From NCBI RefSeq assembly GCF_018860505.1, contig NZ_JAHKPU010000019.1:375773-439772 (forward strand): a DNA stretch of 64,000 bases, written 5' to 3'. The notes beneath the pieces are model-generated. The model made no database searches, was not told where the DNA came from, and saw only the letters and a list, made by a program, of their open reading frames with translations. Origin of the DNA: Pacificibacter marinus. GTDB taxonomy: Bacteria; Pseudomonadota; Alphaproteobacteria; Rhodobacterales; Rhodobacteraceae. Below are positions 25,796-35,179 of the stretch, one piece after another (position 1 is the stretch's first letter; the number at the start of each line of letters is the position of its first letter). The position numbers and the translations under genes are program-made.

Positions 25796-26644
25796 ATGAC
25801 GCGTAGCATAAATTCTTTGCCAAAAGGCGTTGGCGTCGGTTACAAACCCCAGCATTTTTCTGATATTTTAAATGACCCCGCCCCAGTGACTTGGCTGGAA
25901 ATCCATGCCGAAAACTACATGGGGGCTGGTGGACGTCCCTTGGCGCAACTGCGGGCATTGTCTGACAAATTCCCAATTTCTGTGCATGGTGTAGGCCTGT
26001 CGATCGGTTCCGAAGGACGCCTTGATCCAGACCATCTTGCACGTCTCAAACACCTAAACACTTGGCTCGAACCTGCCTCGTTCTCTGAACATTTGGCATG
26101 GTCGACCCATGACATGGGGTTTTACAACGACCTTTTGCCCCTGCCCTATACCGAGACAACATTGAAAACGGTCGGCGATCACATCGATGAGGTCCAAGAC
26201 AACTTGGGGCGGCAAATGTTGCTTGAAAACCCATCCAGCTATTTGGCCTTTGCTGAAAGCAGCATGGACGAAATTGCCTTTTTGCGCGAAGTCACCAAAC
26301 GCACGGGCTGTGGTTTGTTGCTGGATGTGAACAATGTCTTTGTCTCTGCCACCAATTTGCAGATGGATGCGCGCGCTTATATCGACGCCTTTCCACTTGA
26401 TAAAGTTGGTGAAATTCATTTAGGCGGTCATGATGAGGACGAAGATGATCACGGCGCGCCACTCTTGATAGACAGTCACGGACGCGAAGTGGCTGATCCC
26501 GTTTGGGCGCTCTTCGCCCATACAATTAAAAAAGGCGGCGTCAAACCCACTTTGATCGAATGGGACACCGACGTCCCTGACTGGTCGGTTTTGGTGGATG
26601 AGGCCAAGCGCGCAGTGGCACATCTTTCGCCGGTGCCAGCATGA
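25796..26644 (+). CDS. bufB: BufB: DUF692 multinuclear non-heme iron oxidase
   Basis: The 282-residue protein is a DUF692 (MNIO) enzyme, which uses a di- or tri-iron centre and oxygen to modify Cys residues of precursor peptides. Visible family marks are GVGVGYKPQHF, WLEIHAENYMG, ISVHGVGLSIGS, SEHLAW, LLDVNNVFVSA, IHLGGHDE and LIEWDTDVP, whose His, Glu, Asp and Asn residues match the metal site of the fold. In bufferin operons this enzyme is thought to convert core Cys to thiooxazoles. The stop overlaps bufC by 4 bp, so the two are translationally coupled. Confidence 0.93.
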   Translation: MTRSINSLPKGVGVGYKPQHFSDILNDPAPVTWLEIHAENYMGAGGRPLAQLRALSDKFPISVHGVGLSIGSEGRLDPDHLARLKHLNTWLEPASFSEHLAWSTHDMGFYNDLLPLPYTETTLKTVGDHIDEVQDNLGRQMLLENPSSYLAFAESSMDEIAFLREVTKRTGCGLLLDVNNVFVSATNLQMDARAYIDAFPLDKVGEIHLGGHDEDEDDHGAPLLIDSHGREVADPVWALFAHTIKKGGVKPTLIEWDTDVPDWSVLVDEAKRAVAHLSPVPA

Positions 26645-27381
26645 TGCCCAACGTCAGCCAATCCGCCTTTATCCAAGCCGCGATGAATCCTGATCTTGAA
26701 ACGCCGCACGGCATCGTCGGCCCCGATGGCTTGCCTGCCCCAAAACGGTTTTCGGTCTATCGCAACAATATCATCGTCAGCCTGAAAGAGGCGATGAATG
26801 ATGGGTTCCCTGCGGTGGCCTCTTTGGTTGGTGAGGCATTTTTTACTGCCATGAGCGACATTTATATTCGCCAAAATCCGCCAAAATCACCCATTCTGGC
26901 CCTGTATGGCGCAAGTTTTCCTGAATTCATTGCAGAATTCGAACCTGCGGCCTCGCTACCTTATCTTAAAGATGTCGCAGGTCTGGAATACGCTTTAAGG
27001 CATGCCTATCACTGTGCGGATGCCACGCCTGTCGATCCCCAAGCTTTTGCAAATGCAAACATTTTTTCTGCAACACTGTCCTTTGCGCCGAGTGTCAGTG
27101 CCTTGCGTTCTGATTACCCCGTCACTCAGATTCGCACCGCCGCCTTGGGTGGGCCGCAGCCGACGGGGGGAGCAGAGGATATCCTGATCACCCGGCCAGA
27201 TTTAGACCCGATTGCGACCGCATTCCCAAGCGGAACAGCGACAATCATCGATGCATTGCACGCGAAATTACCCTTTGGCGAGGCCATCGAAGCTGGTCCA
27301 GAAGGACTTGATCTGCCCGCCTTTATCGGCACCCTGATTTCAGGCGGCGCCATTACAAAATTGGAGTACGACAATGTTTGA
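26641..27381 (+). CDS. bufC: BufC: DUF2063 MNIO partner protein
   Basis: The 246-residue protein has the N-terminal DUF2063 domain (FIQAAMNPDLETPHG, then RFSVYRNNIIVSLKEAMNDG and FPAVASLVGEAFF, about residues 8-75). Older annotation calls this a putative DNA-binding domain, but in RiPP loci it is the partner that delivers the precursor to the DUF692 enzyme. The C-terminal half is less conserved. It overlaps bufB by 4 bp and the DoxX gene by 8 bp, so the three proteins are made from one tightly coupled unit. Confidence 0.9.
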   Translation: MMPNVSQSAFIQAAMNPDLETPHGIVGPDGLPAPKRFSVYRNNIIVSLKEAMNDGFPAVASLVGEAFFTAMSDIYIRQNPPKSPILALYGASFPEFIAEFEPAASLPYLKDVAGLEYALRHAYHCADATPVDPQAFANANIFSATLSFAPSVSALRSDYPVTQIRTAALGGPQPTGGAEDILITRPDLDPIATAFPSGTATIIDALHAKLPFGEAIEAGPEGLDLPAFIGTLISGGAITKLEYDNV

Positions 27382-27910
27382 ACGCTTTGAAACAGCCCTG
27401 AGCCGCCTCAACGCCTTCACTGCTGCCAACTTGCCGCTGTTGGCACGCGTCATATTTGCCGCTGTTTTGGCACGGTATTTTTGGGCCTCGGCCATAACCA
27501 AACTTGATGGTGTTTTCACGCCGGCCTTGGGCGCATATGCACAAATTTTTCCACGTCAACTCGAAGCAGCAGGCTATGACACATCCGGATTTGGCGCGTT
27601 TCACTGGGTGATCATCATGGCTGGCACCTATGCAGAATTCGTCTTACCTGCCTTGTTGATCATAGGCCTAGCCACGCGCCCTGCAGCTTTTGCCATGGCT
27701 GGATTTATCGTTGTACAAAGTCTTACAGATATCATTGGCCACCACGCCGACCCCGCCACAATCGGGATGTGGTTTGACCGCGCCTCTGATGCATTGATCC
27801 TAGATCAACGCGCCTATTGGATGCTGGGGCTGCTCACCTTGATCGGGCTTGGCGCTGGACCTCTATCTGTCGATAGCCTGCTCAAGAAACGTCTGTCTAA
27901 ACCAAGCTAG
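27374..27910 (+). CDS. DoxX family membrane protein of the bufferin operon
   Basis: The 178-residue protein has four hydrophobic segments and the DoxX pattern (LLARVIFAAVLARYFWASAITKLDG, about 23-47, and GTYAEFVLPALLIIGLATRPAA, about 85-106). DoxX proteins often accompany DUF692/DUF2063 genes. A role in redox support or export of the modified metallophore is proposed, but not shown by the sequence. It starts 8 bp inside bufC and its last 4 bases overlap the 3' end of the convergent arsC-like gene, leaving no room for a terminator between them. Confidence 0.88.
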   Translation: MFERFETALSRLNAFTAANLPLLARVIFAAVLARYFWASAITKLDGVFTPALGAYAQIFPRQLEAAGYDTSGFGAFHWVIIMAGTYAEFVLPALLIIGLATRPAAFAMAGFIVVQSLTDIIGHHADPATIGMWFDRASDALILDQRAYWMLGLLTLIGLGAGPLSVDSLLKKRLSKPS

Positions 27911-28221
27911 ATCCCACAAGCCACTTGGACATCTTTGCCCCAACCTAAGTACAATTTGCCATCTAAATCGATCACCGGACGCTTCATCAGTGTTGGGTGA
28001 TCGGTGAGCAGCTCGATGGGATCACGGGCGCGCTCAACGTCATCAAGCCCGCGCCACGTCGTAGATTTCTTATTGACCAATGCCTCACCAAATTCAGCTT
28101 GGAACCGCTGCAATTGCACGACTGAGAGCGGCTCGACCCTAACATCATGCAGCGTTGCCTGAAGCGATTTGAGCGCCTTGCGGCACGTGTCACATGTTTT
28201 AATGCCGTAAACGATTGCCAT
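27907..28221 (-). CDS. ArsC/Spx family reductase-like protein
   Basis: The 104-residue thioredoxin-fold protein begins MAIVYGIKTCDTCRKALK, with a CxxC pair at Cys10 and Cys13. The later KRPVIDLDGKLYLGWG is the conserved ArsC/YffB region with its active-site Arg. Members reduce arsenate with glutathione, or act as Spx/YffB-like proteins of unknown target; the KRPV form is seen in both. I start at the ATG at 28221 with GGGGAA upstream. It converges with the bufferin operon, overlapping the doxX stop by 4 bp. Confidence 0.87.
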   Translation of the reverse strand: MAIVYGIKTCDTCRKALKSLQATLHDVRVEPLSVVQLQRFQAEFGEALVNKKSTTWRGLDDVERARDPIELLTDHPTLMKRPVIDLDGKLYLGWGKDVQVACGI

Positions 28222-28491
28222 CTGTATTCCCCGAACTGACGTCAAAATGAACTCTTTCGCTAAGATTTACGCGAATAGAGACCATAAGGCAGCCCAAAAT
28301 AACATCTTTTTCGTTTTTTTGGGCGATCGTTACAAACTTGTGGCTTGCGTTTATATAGACTTGAGGCAGAATTATTGTGTGACTGCTACCTTCTGGACGA
28401 TCCGCTCGCACCCCGAGCAGCTACCCCCCTTGAAGACTTAGCTGCACCGGAGGCCGCACGTTGCGGCAAAACTAGTGAGAGGAAACAACAC
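28222..28491 (+). other. Long leader region of the cold-shock gene
   Basis: No gene is visible in these 270 bp. The stretch holds an AT-rich block with T-runs near 28300-28320 and a TATATA element at 28352-28357. The remaining ~135 bp form a GC-rich leader before the csp start, as in cspA-type genes whose folded leader responds to temperature. The promoter position is inferred. Confidence 0.4.
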
Positions 28492-28698
28492 ATGCCAACA
28501 GGCACGGTTAAATGGTTTAACACGACAAAAGGCTTTGGTTTCATTGCGCCAGATGGAGGCGGCAGTGACGTCTTTGTCCATATTTCTGCTGTGGAACGCG
28601 CAGGTTTGACTGGGCTCGCTGACAATCAAAAGATCGGCTATGAGTTGATCGAAGGCCGCGACGGCCGACAGTCTGCAGGCGAATTGCGCGCGATTTAG
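28492..28698 (+). CDS. Cold shock protein (CSD domain)
   Basis: This 68-residue single-domain protein binds single-stranded RNA or DNA and acts as an RNA chaperone. It has RNP1 KGFGFIAPD and RNP2 DVFVHIS in the normal order after the start MPTGTVKWFNTT. The ATG at 28492 has GAGAGGA upstream. The frame is open 49 codons further upstream, but that part is leader sequence. The long leader suggests post-transcriptional control. A hairpin terminator follows at 28724. Confidence 0.96.
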   Translation: MPTGTVKWFNTTKGFGFIAPDGGGSDVFVHISAVERAGLTGLADNQKIGYELIEGRDGRQSAGELRAI

Positions 28699-28723
28699 TC
28701 GCAAAACAACAGCTTGAATTTTG

Positions 28724-28754
28724 ACGGCTCCCATCGCATGAAGGGGGCCGTTTT
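28724..28754 (+). terminator. Terminator of cold-shock gene
   Basis: ACGGCTCCC pairs with GGGGGCCGT (one G-T pair) and TTTT follows. The next gene starts about 20 bp on. Confidence 0.75.
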
Positions 28755-28775
28755 ATTATGCGCCAAGGAGGCCCC

Positions 28776-29414
28776 ATGCCCACCATTTTGTGCTTTGGAG
28801 ACAGCAACACATACGGTCTCGCGCCGATTGTGGATTTTGACAACCAAGAACCGCGGTATACGCGCCGCTGGCCTGTGGTTATGGCCGAAACGCTGGGCTG
28901 GGATCTTGTTGAAGAGGGCCTTCCCGGACGGACGTTTCAGTTTCCCTGTCCGATGATGGGCCCGCATATGGATGGCCGCATCGGCCTGTTCATGGCGCTT
29001 GAAAGCCACGGACCGGTTGATGCCATCACCATTATGCTTGGCACGAACGATCAAAAGGCACATTTTGATGCCGCCCCTGAGGATATCGTCGCAGGGGCCT
29101 CATTCTTGTTGGATGTGTGTCTGTCCGATGAAATGCAAGCGCGTCATGGTGGTTTTGAACCCATTTTGATAGCGCCCCCTGCCCCAGCCGAACGCGGTCT
29201 GTTGGCAGAAGAGTTTACAGGCGCGAATGCAAAAGCCCAACTGGTGACAAACGGATTGCGTGACCTTGCACACGCGCGAGATGTCACCTTTTTTGATGCA
29301 GGATCGGTTATCGAGACATCACAGACAGACGGCATTCATTTCAACGAAGATGATCATGCGGCTCTAGGAAACGCCATGGCACGTTTCATTCTCGATGAAA
29401 CTGCACCTGAGTGA
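28776..29414 (+). CDS. SGNH/GDSL-type hydrolase
   Basis: The 212-residue enzyme carries the four SGNH blocks: block I FGDSNTYG with the catalytic Ser, block II Gly in the EEGLPGRTF region, block III GTNDQK with Asn and block V DGIHFNEDDH with Asp and His. It has no signal peptide and is probably a cytoplasmic esterase or acylhydrolase of the arylesterase-like group. The ATG at 28776 has AAGGAG 5 bases upstream, which decides against the ATG six codons earlier. Confidence 0.9.
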   Translation: MPTILCFGDSNTYGLAPIVDFDNQEPRYTRRWPVVMAETLGWDLVEEGLPGRTFQFPCPMMGPHMDGRIGLFMALESHGPVDAITIMLGTNDQKAHFDAAPEDIVAGASFLLDVCLSDEMQARHGGFEPILIAPPAPAERGLLAEEFTGANAKAQLVTNGLRDLAHARDVTFFDAGSVIETSQTDGIHFNEDDHAALGNAMARFILDETAPE

Positions 29415-29433
29415 ACCGGTCCGCGCGCTGTTT

Positions 29434-29832
29434 TTATGTCACAGCGCGCGTGATCATCACGCCTATGACGGCGGATGTCCCCGTGAGAACGCCCCCCCAA
29501 ATCACATCGACAGCGACCATCGTAGGGTCCCATCGCGTGAGGGTCGCATAATTGGTAAACTCGTAAGTGCCATAAGCCATCATGCCAAGCAGTGCTGCTT
29601 TGGCAAAGACAGTGAAAATCGATCCATTTTCGAGAGCGGGCCAAGACACAAAAAACAATAGCCCACCGATATAGGCAAAATAGAACACGGCCGCGGGGCC
29701 TATTCTAAAGTCTTGCAGCAACCAGTCATCCAAACGCGATTCAAAAATCGGGCGCATAACAGTTTTCAAAAAAACAACATCAATGCCCAAGAACACAATG
29801 ACCGTTGAAATGTAGAGAATGATGATCTGCAT
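29434..29832 (-). CDS. DUF2177 family membrane protein
   Basis: The 132-residue protein has four hydrophobic segments (about 2-22, 47-66, 76-95 and 105-128) and the DUF2177 pattern GIDVVFLKTVMRPIFE, AKAALLGMMAYGTYEFTNYATL and DVIWGGVLTG. The family is an uncharacterised inner-membrane protein. The RBS GGAGG lies just before the start. It converges with the SGNH hydrolase gene. Confidence 0.88.
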   Translation of the reverse strand: MQIIILYISTVIVFLGIDVVFLKTVMRPIFESRLDDWLLQDFRIGPAAVFYFAYIGGLLFFVSWPALENGSIFTVFAKAALLGMMAYGTYEFTNYATLTRWDPTMVAVDVIWGGVLTGTSAVIGVMITRAVT

Positions 29833-29876
29833 AGCGCCTCCTGTTATAAAGAGTACGCGTCACATCGCCTTTTGGA

Positions 29877-30182
29877 TCACGTCCCGTCGAAGGAATTTGG
29901 GCTTTTGCCCATCGGGATTTGTGACGGCGTGTAATATGGCGCGGACCGTCGCACTGTACGGTGCACAGCAGGCGCGTCAGAATATCCCGTCGCAGTTGGT
30001 ACGCCACAGCAGACAACGCCATTGTAACGGATCGGTTGCGTACCTGACGGACAGAAGTTCTCAACATTTTTTTCATAGCCAAATAACGTGACATTTGGAC
30101 TATAGGGTTGGGTTTCACCTGCAAATGCGGGGGCCGACACAGAGGCCAATGCAAGGGCAACCAAAGTAGATTTCAACATCAT
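29877..30182 (-). CDS. Hypothetical secreted protein
   Basis: The 101-residue protein has a clear signal peptide (about 1-21, ending SAPAFA) and a short mature part with three Cys (CPSG and a CC pair), many Pro, Ser and Tyr, and no recognised domain. The CC-containing segment YNGVVCCGVPTATGY suggests disulphides in the periplasm. GGAG stands 7 bases before the first ATG. I do not recognise the family. It lies 44 bp upstream of the DUF2177 gene on the same strand. Confidence 0.75.
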   Translation of the reverse strand: MMLKSTLVALALASVSAPAFAGETQPYSPNVTLFGYEKNVENFCPSGTQPIRYNGVVCCGVPTATGYSDAPAVHRTVRRSAPYYTPSQIPMGKSPNSFDGT

Positions 30183-30343
30183 TTCTTTACTCCAACCAAA
30201 ACCGAATTCAACTTAACCTCTTTCTAGGCTATCCTACGAGATGTGGTGGGTCAATTTTCGTCTGCCACGAAATCCCCCCTATTGGCCCGAATTAGGAAAC
30301 CTTTACTGACAAATGACTGGATTGTTCGGAAACCGTCAACACT

Positions 30344-30823
30344 CTATCGTTTGCGAACCAATTCGACCAATTCGCATTTGGGATCTGCTGCCCGATGGAT
30401 GCAGCGACCGATTTCCACCCATTCGGCGGGGTCAAACTCAGGGAAAAACGTCTCAGCTCCGTCAACGTCCAAATCGACTTCGGTGATCAAAAGCCGATCT
30501 GCCATCGGCAGCATCGCGTCATAAATACCAAACCCACCCATGCCGTAAATCCGCGCATAGATGCTTTGTTCGGCAAATGAGATCGCGTCATCAAGCGTTG
30601 GGAACACATGTTCATGATCGACACCTTGACTGGAGACCACCAAGTTCAGTCTGTTTTTGAGCGGTTTGAACGGCAAGCTGTCCCATGTGTTGCGGCCCAT
30701 GATGCAAGCGCCGCCCATGGTTTCACGCTTGAAAAATCCAAGGTCTTCAGGCGCATACCACGGAATTTCATTATCCTTACCGATAGCCCCCTTGCGGTCG
30801 CGGGCGACGATCAATGTAATCAT
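30344..30823 (-). CDS. folA: Dihydrofolate reductase
   Basis: FolA reduces dihydrofolate to tetrahydrofolate with NADPH, regenerating the cofactor oxidised by ThyA. The 159 residues contain IVARDRKGAIGKDNEIPW near the N-terminus, the catalytic acidic residue after the PWYAPEDL loop, MGRNTWDSLP and the GMGGFGIYDAMLP cofactor loop. The gene starts 12 bp after thyA on the same strand, the usual thyA-folA pair. Confidence 0.96.
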   Translation of the reverse strand: MITLIVARDRKGAIGKDNEIPWYAPEDLGFFKRETMGGACIMGRNTWDSLPFKPLKNRLNLVVSSQGVDHEHVFPTLDDAISFAEQSIYARIYGMGGFGIYDAMLPMADRLLITEVDLDVDGAETFFPEFDPAEWVEIGRCIHRAADPKCELVELVRKR

Positions 30824-30835
30824 GTCAAGTATCCT

Positions 30836-31669
30836 TTAAACGGCGACGGGCGCTTTGATCATCGGGTCGGGATCGTAATTGAGCACCTCGAAATCCTCAT
30901 ACTTGAAATCAAACAAGGATTTCACATCGGGGTTCAATCGCATTTGAGGCAGGGCTTTGGGCTTACGCGACAGCTGTAGATCGACCTGTTCCAGATGGTT
31001 CGAATAAATATGCGCATCGCCGATAGAATGGACAAAATCACCGGGTTCATAGCCTGTGACTTGCGCGAGCATCAGCAGCAACATCGAATAAGACGCGATG
31101 TTGAACGGCACGCCAAGGAACATATCGGCAGAGCGTTGGTAGAGTTGTAGATGCAGTTTGCCGCCTAAAATTTTAACCTGCCAAAGCGTATGACAGGGCG
31201 GCAAAGCCATGTTCGGCACATCAGCGGGGTTCCATGCGGACACCATCAAGCGGCGGCTGTCAGGCGATGTCTTGATCACATCCAACAGGTTTTGAATTTG
31301 ATCGACTGAGTTAGCAATAAACAAAGGTTCGCCGTTCAAAGTCTCGTTGGTTTTCTCAAGCGCTGGAAATCGACGCCATTGATGGCCGTAAACCGGACCA
31401 AGATCGCCGCGCTCATCCGCCCATTCATCCCAGATTGAAACGCCGTTGTCTTTGAGGTATTTGATGTTCGTATCGCCAGCCAAGAACCATAAAAGTTCAT
31501 GCATAATGGACCGCAGATGCAATTTCTTGGTGGTCACCAAGGGGAATCCATCAGCCATGGAATAGCGGGCCTGCAATCCGAAGTATGAGATCGTGCCTGT
31601 GCCTGTGCGATCGGTCGTCCGCTCGCCTTTTTCCAAAATGGTTCTTAATTGATCGTGATACTGCTGCAC
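30836..31669 (-). CDS. thyA: Thymidylate synthase
   Basis: ThyA methylates dUMP to dTMP with methylene-tetrahydrofolate. The 277-residue enzyme has [13 protein letters not shown] for substrate phosphate, the catalytic Cys in [11 protein letters not shown], the [17 protein letters not shown] stretch and HIYSNHLEQ. The length is close to the E. coli enzyme. A short insertion after [11 protein letters not shown] is within family range. folA follows immediately. The divergent VOC gene starts 136 bp upstream. Confidence 0.97.
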   Translation of the reverse strand: MQQYHDQLRTILEKGERTTDRTGTGTISYFGLQARYSMADGFPLVTTKKLHLRSIMHELLWFLAGDTNIKYLKDNGVSIWDEWADERGDLGPVYGHQWRRFPALEKTNETLNGEPLFIANSVDQIQNLLDVIKTSPDSRRLMVSAWNPADVPNMALPPCHTLWQVKILGGKLHLQLYQRSADMFLGVPFNIASYSMLLLMLAQVTGYEPGDFVHSIGDAHIYSNHLEQVDLQLSRKPKALPQMRLNPDVKSLFDFKYEDFEVLNYDPDPMIKAPVAV

Positions 31670-31805
31670 CTGTTGCCCCCTATTTGGCGTTGCCCGACAG
31701 TTGTAGGGACAATCGCGCGATGTGCAAAGGGGCTGTTCGATGTTTCCACTTAGATTCTGTTTGCCGCTGCGCTAAGGTCTGGCAAAGACACAAAGGAAGT
31801 CAGTT

Positions 31806-32228
31806 ATGAAATATCTACACACGATGGTACGCGTGAAGGATTTGGAAAAATCCATGGCGTTTTTCGAACTTTTGGGCCTCAAAGAGATCAAACGCTCCGA
31901 CCACGAAGCTGGACGATTCTCGCTTATATTCATGGCGGCTGAAGGCGACGAAGGTTGCCCCGTTGAGTTGACCCACAACTGGGATGGCGATGATGCCTTG
32001 CCCGCTGACGGGCGGAACTTTGGCCACTTGGCCTATGAGGTCAAAAACATCTATGAGCTTTGCCAAACACTTATGGACAATGGCGTGACGATCAGTCGCC
32101 CGCCACGTGATGGGCACATGGCATTTGTGCGCTCGCCCGACAATATTTCGATCGAATTGCTGCAAGAAGGTGAAGCCCTTGCCCCAGCAGAGCCTTGGGC
32201 CTCGATGCAAAACACCGGCCACTGGTAG
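31806..32228 (+). CDS. gloA: Glyoxalase I-like VOC family protein
   Basis: GloA isomerises the methylglyoxal-glutathione hemithioacetal to lactoylglutathione. The 140 residues form two beta-alpha-beta-beta-beta modules with metal ligands in the expected places: His in YLHTMVRV, Glu in CPVELTHN, His in FGHLAYEV and Glu in SIELLQ. DPDG-type glutathione contacts appear as SPDNISIEL. The last ~20 residues (EPWASMQNTGHW) extend beyond E. coli GloA. It is divergent from thyA. Confidence 0.9.
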   Translation: MKYLHTMVRVKDLEKSMAFFELLGLKEIKRSDHEAGRFSLIFMAAEGDEGCPVELTHNWDGDDALPADGRNFGHLAYEVKNIYELCQTLMDNGVTISRPPRDGHMAFVRSPDNISIELLQEGEALAPAEPWASMQNTGHW

Positions 32229-32375
32229 GCATTTAAGGATGGCATCTGACGTTACAGACGCCTAAATTTCACAAAAAAATGGCGCTCTCGCTCTTATCGG
32301 CGGGGCGCTTACATATGAATGAGACGATTTAAGAGATGTGCGACGGAATGGACATTCTGTCCAAAATCACATCGT

Positions 32376-32870
32376 TTAGTAGATATAACGGATTTGATCG
32401 GTCCAATACCGTTCAACACGGCGTAGGGATATATTGATCTCATCGATGTCCGCTGGCGTCAAAACGGCTCTTTTTTCAAGACCTTGAGCATGGCGCTCGA
32501 AAAGATCTGTGACAGTATCGGACACATGACGGCCCTTTTCTGTCAGCTTTACGCGTACAGAGCGGCGATCAATTTCGCAGCGCTGGTGGTGCATATAGCC
32601 CATATCGACCAGTTTTTTCAGGTTATAACTGACATTCGATCCCTGATAGTATCCGCGGGATTTCAGTTCGCCTGCCGTCACTTCATTTTCGCCCACATTG
32701 AACAAAAGAAGTGCCTGTACGGCATTTATTTCGAGAACGCCCACACGTTCGAATTCATCCTTGATCACGTCAAGTAAAAGTCGGTGCAATCGTTCCACCA
32801 AAGAGAGGGCTTCTAGATATTGCCCCATAAAAGTTTCGTTCGATTTTGAAATCGTTGAATGCATACTCAT
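32376..32870 (-). CDS. MarR-type winged helix regulator (LdtR-like)
   Basis: The 164-residue protein has a winged helix domain (VTAGELKSRGYYQGSNVSYN then KLVDMGYM, about 68-100, with the wing RCEIDRRSVRVKLTEKG) flanked by long helices for dimerisation. The RGYYQGSNVSYNL recognition helix is characteristic of the alphaproteobacterial LdtR group, which in Liberibacter and rhizobia controls L,D-transpeptidase and cell-envelope genes. The assignment to that subgroup is from memory of the family. It stands alone between convergent and divergent genes. Confidence 0.85.
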   Translation of the reverse strand: MSMHSTISKSNETFMGQYLEALSLVERLHRLLLDVIKDEFERVGVLEINAVQALLLFNVGENEVTAGELKSRGYYQGSNVSYNLKKLVDMGYMHHQRCEIDRRSVRVKLTEKGRHVSDTVTDLFERHAQGLEKRAVLTPADIDEINISLRRVERYWTDQIRYIY

Positions 32871-33037
32871 TCGTCACTCCGCCTTAGGCTTGTAGGCGTT
32901 CAATTTGACTGCAATTTCCCAAAATTCGGTTAAACGTCGTCGCTTTTTTTAAACAAAAACGAGTTTACCGTAATATGGTTAATCAAAATCAATGTTCGTG
33001 AACAAATTCATACACTTATTTATCGTATTGGGCGGCG

Positions 33038-34653
<1,616 letters not shown>

Positions 34654-34670
34654 GCTTTCTATGGCCGTGC

Positions 34671-34701
34671 CGCTTTGGGGCTGTTAGCATGTCCCAAAGC
34701 G
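34671..34701 (+). other. Hairpin after the aminotransferase gene
   Basis: CGCTTTGGG and CCCAAAGCG form a 9-bp perfect stem with a 13-nt loop. There is no T-run, so it is a weak terminator at best. Confidence 0.5.
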
Positions 34702-34753
34702 AAACATTCGCAAAACACACTGGGTGACCCCCAAGTAACGATTGAGATTTGGC

Positions 34754-35161
34754 ATGAGTGCAGAACTGCCCAACTACTATTTTCGAGTGCGCGAGAATGG
34801 CGCTTTTGTCTACCGTGTGGACACAGAAAATCGTCAGCGCCGCATAGAGATGGATCAAATCGCTGTTGTGAACATCAAAAACGGCGATGTGAAACCCCAT
34901 GGAGGACGTGATCTATCTGAGCAAGATATGTTGGCGATCGACAATTGGATGGCTGATCGCGTGGCCTTACTGGCACAGCGTGACATCGATGATATTCACC
35001 GTGCCGTTGATTACCTAAACCTGACAACGCATTGGGCACAATCGCGTGCCACGCCGGATCAGCTTGAAAACGTCACCGATGCGCTGTTGTTGGCGATGCA
35101 TGATCTGCGCACTGTTTTGGTGCGCAAAAAAGCGGATCGCATCCTTAAAACAGACGACTGA
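34754..35161 (+). CDS. Conserved hypothetical protein
   Basis: The 135-residue soluble protein starts MSAELPNYYFRVRENGAFVY. The first ~60 residues look beta-rich (FRVRENGAFVYRVDTENRQRR, QIAVVNIKNGDVKPHG) and the rest helical, with no Cys and no membrane segment. I do not recognise a named domain, although similar short proteins are common in Rhodobacteraceae. It follows the aminotransferase gene after a hairpin and converges on a MATE pump gene. The ATG at 34754 is preferred over an in-frame TTG at 34742. Confidence 0.8.
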   Translation: MSAELPNYYFRVRENGAFVYRVDTENRQRRIEMDQIAVVNIKNGDVKPHGGRDLSEQDMLAIDNWMADRVALLAQRDIDDIHRAVDYLNLTTHWAQSRATPDQLENVTDALLLAMHDLRTVLVRKKADRILKTDD

Positions 35162-35179
35162 TCACCCTTAGGATACCAC

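Noticed and set aside
27126-27374. Minus-strand open frame opposite bufC
   Set aside because: It is a shadow of bufC, whose frame overlaps both neighbours and carries the DUF2063 sequence.
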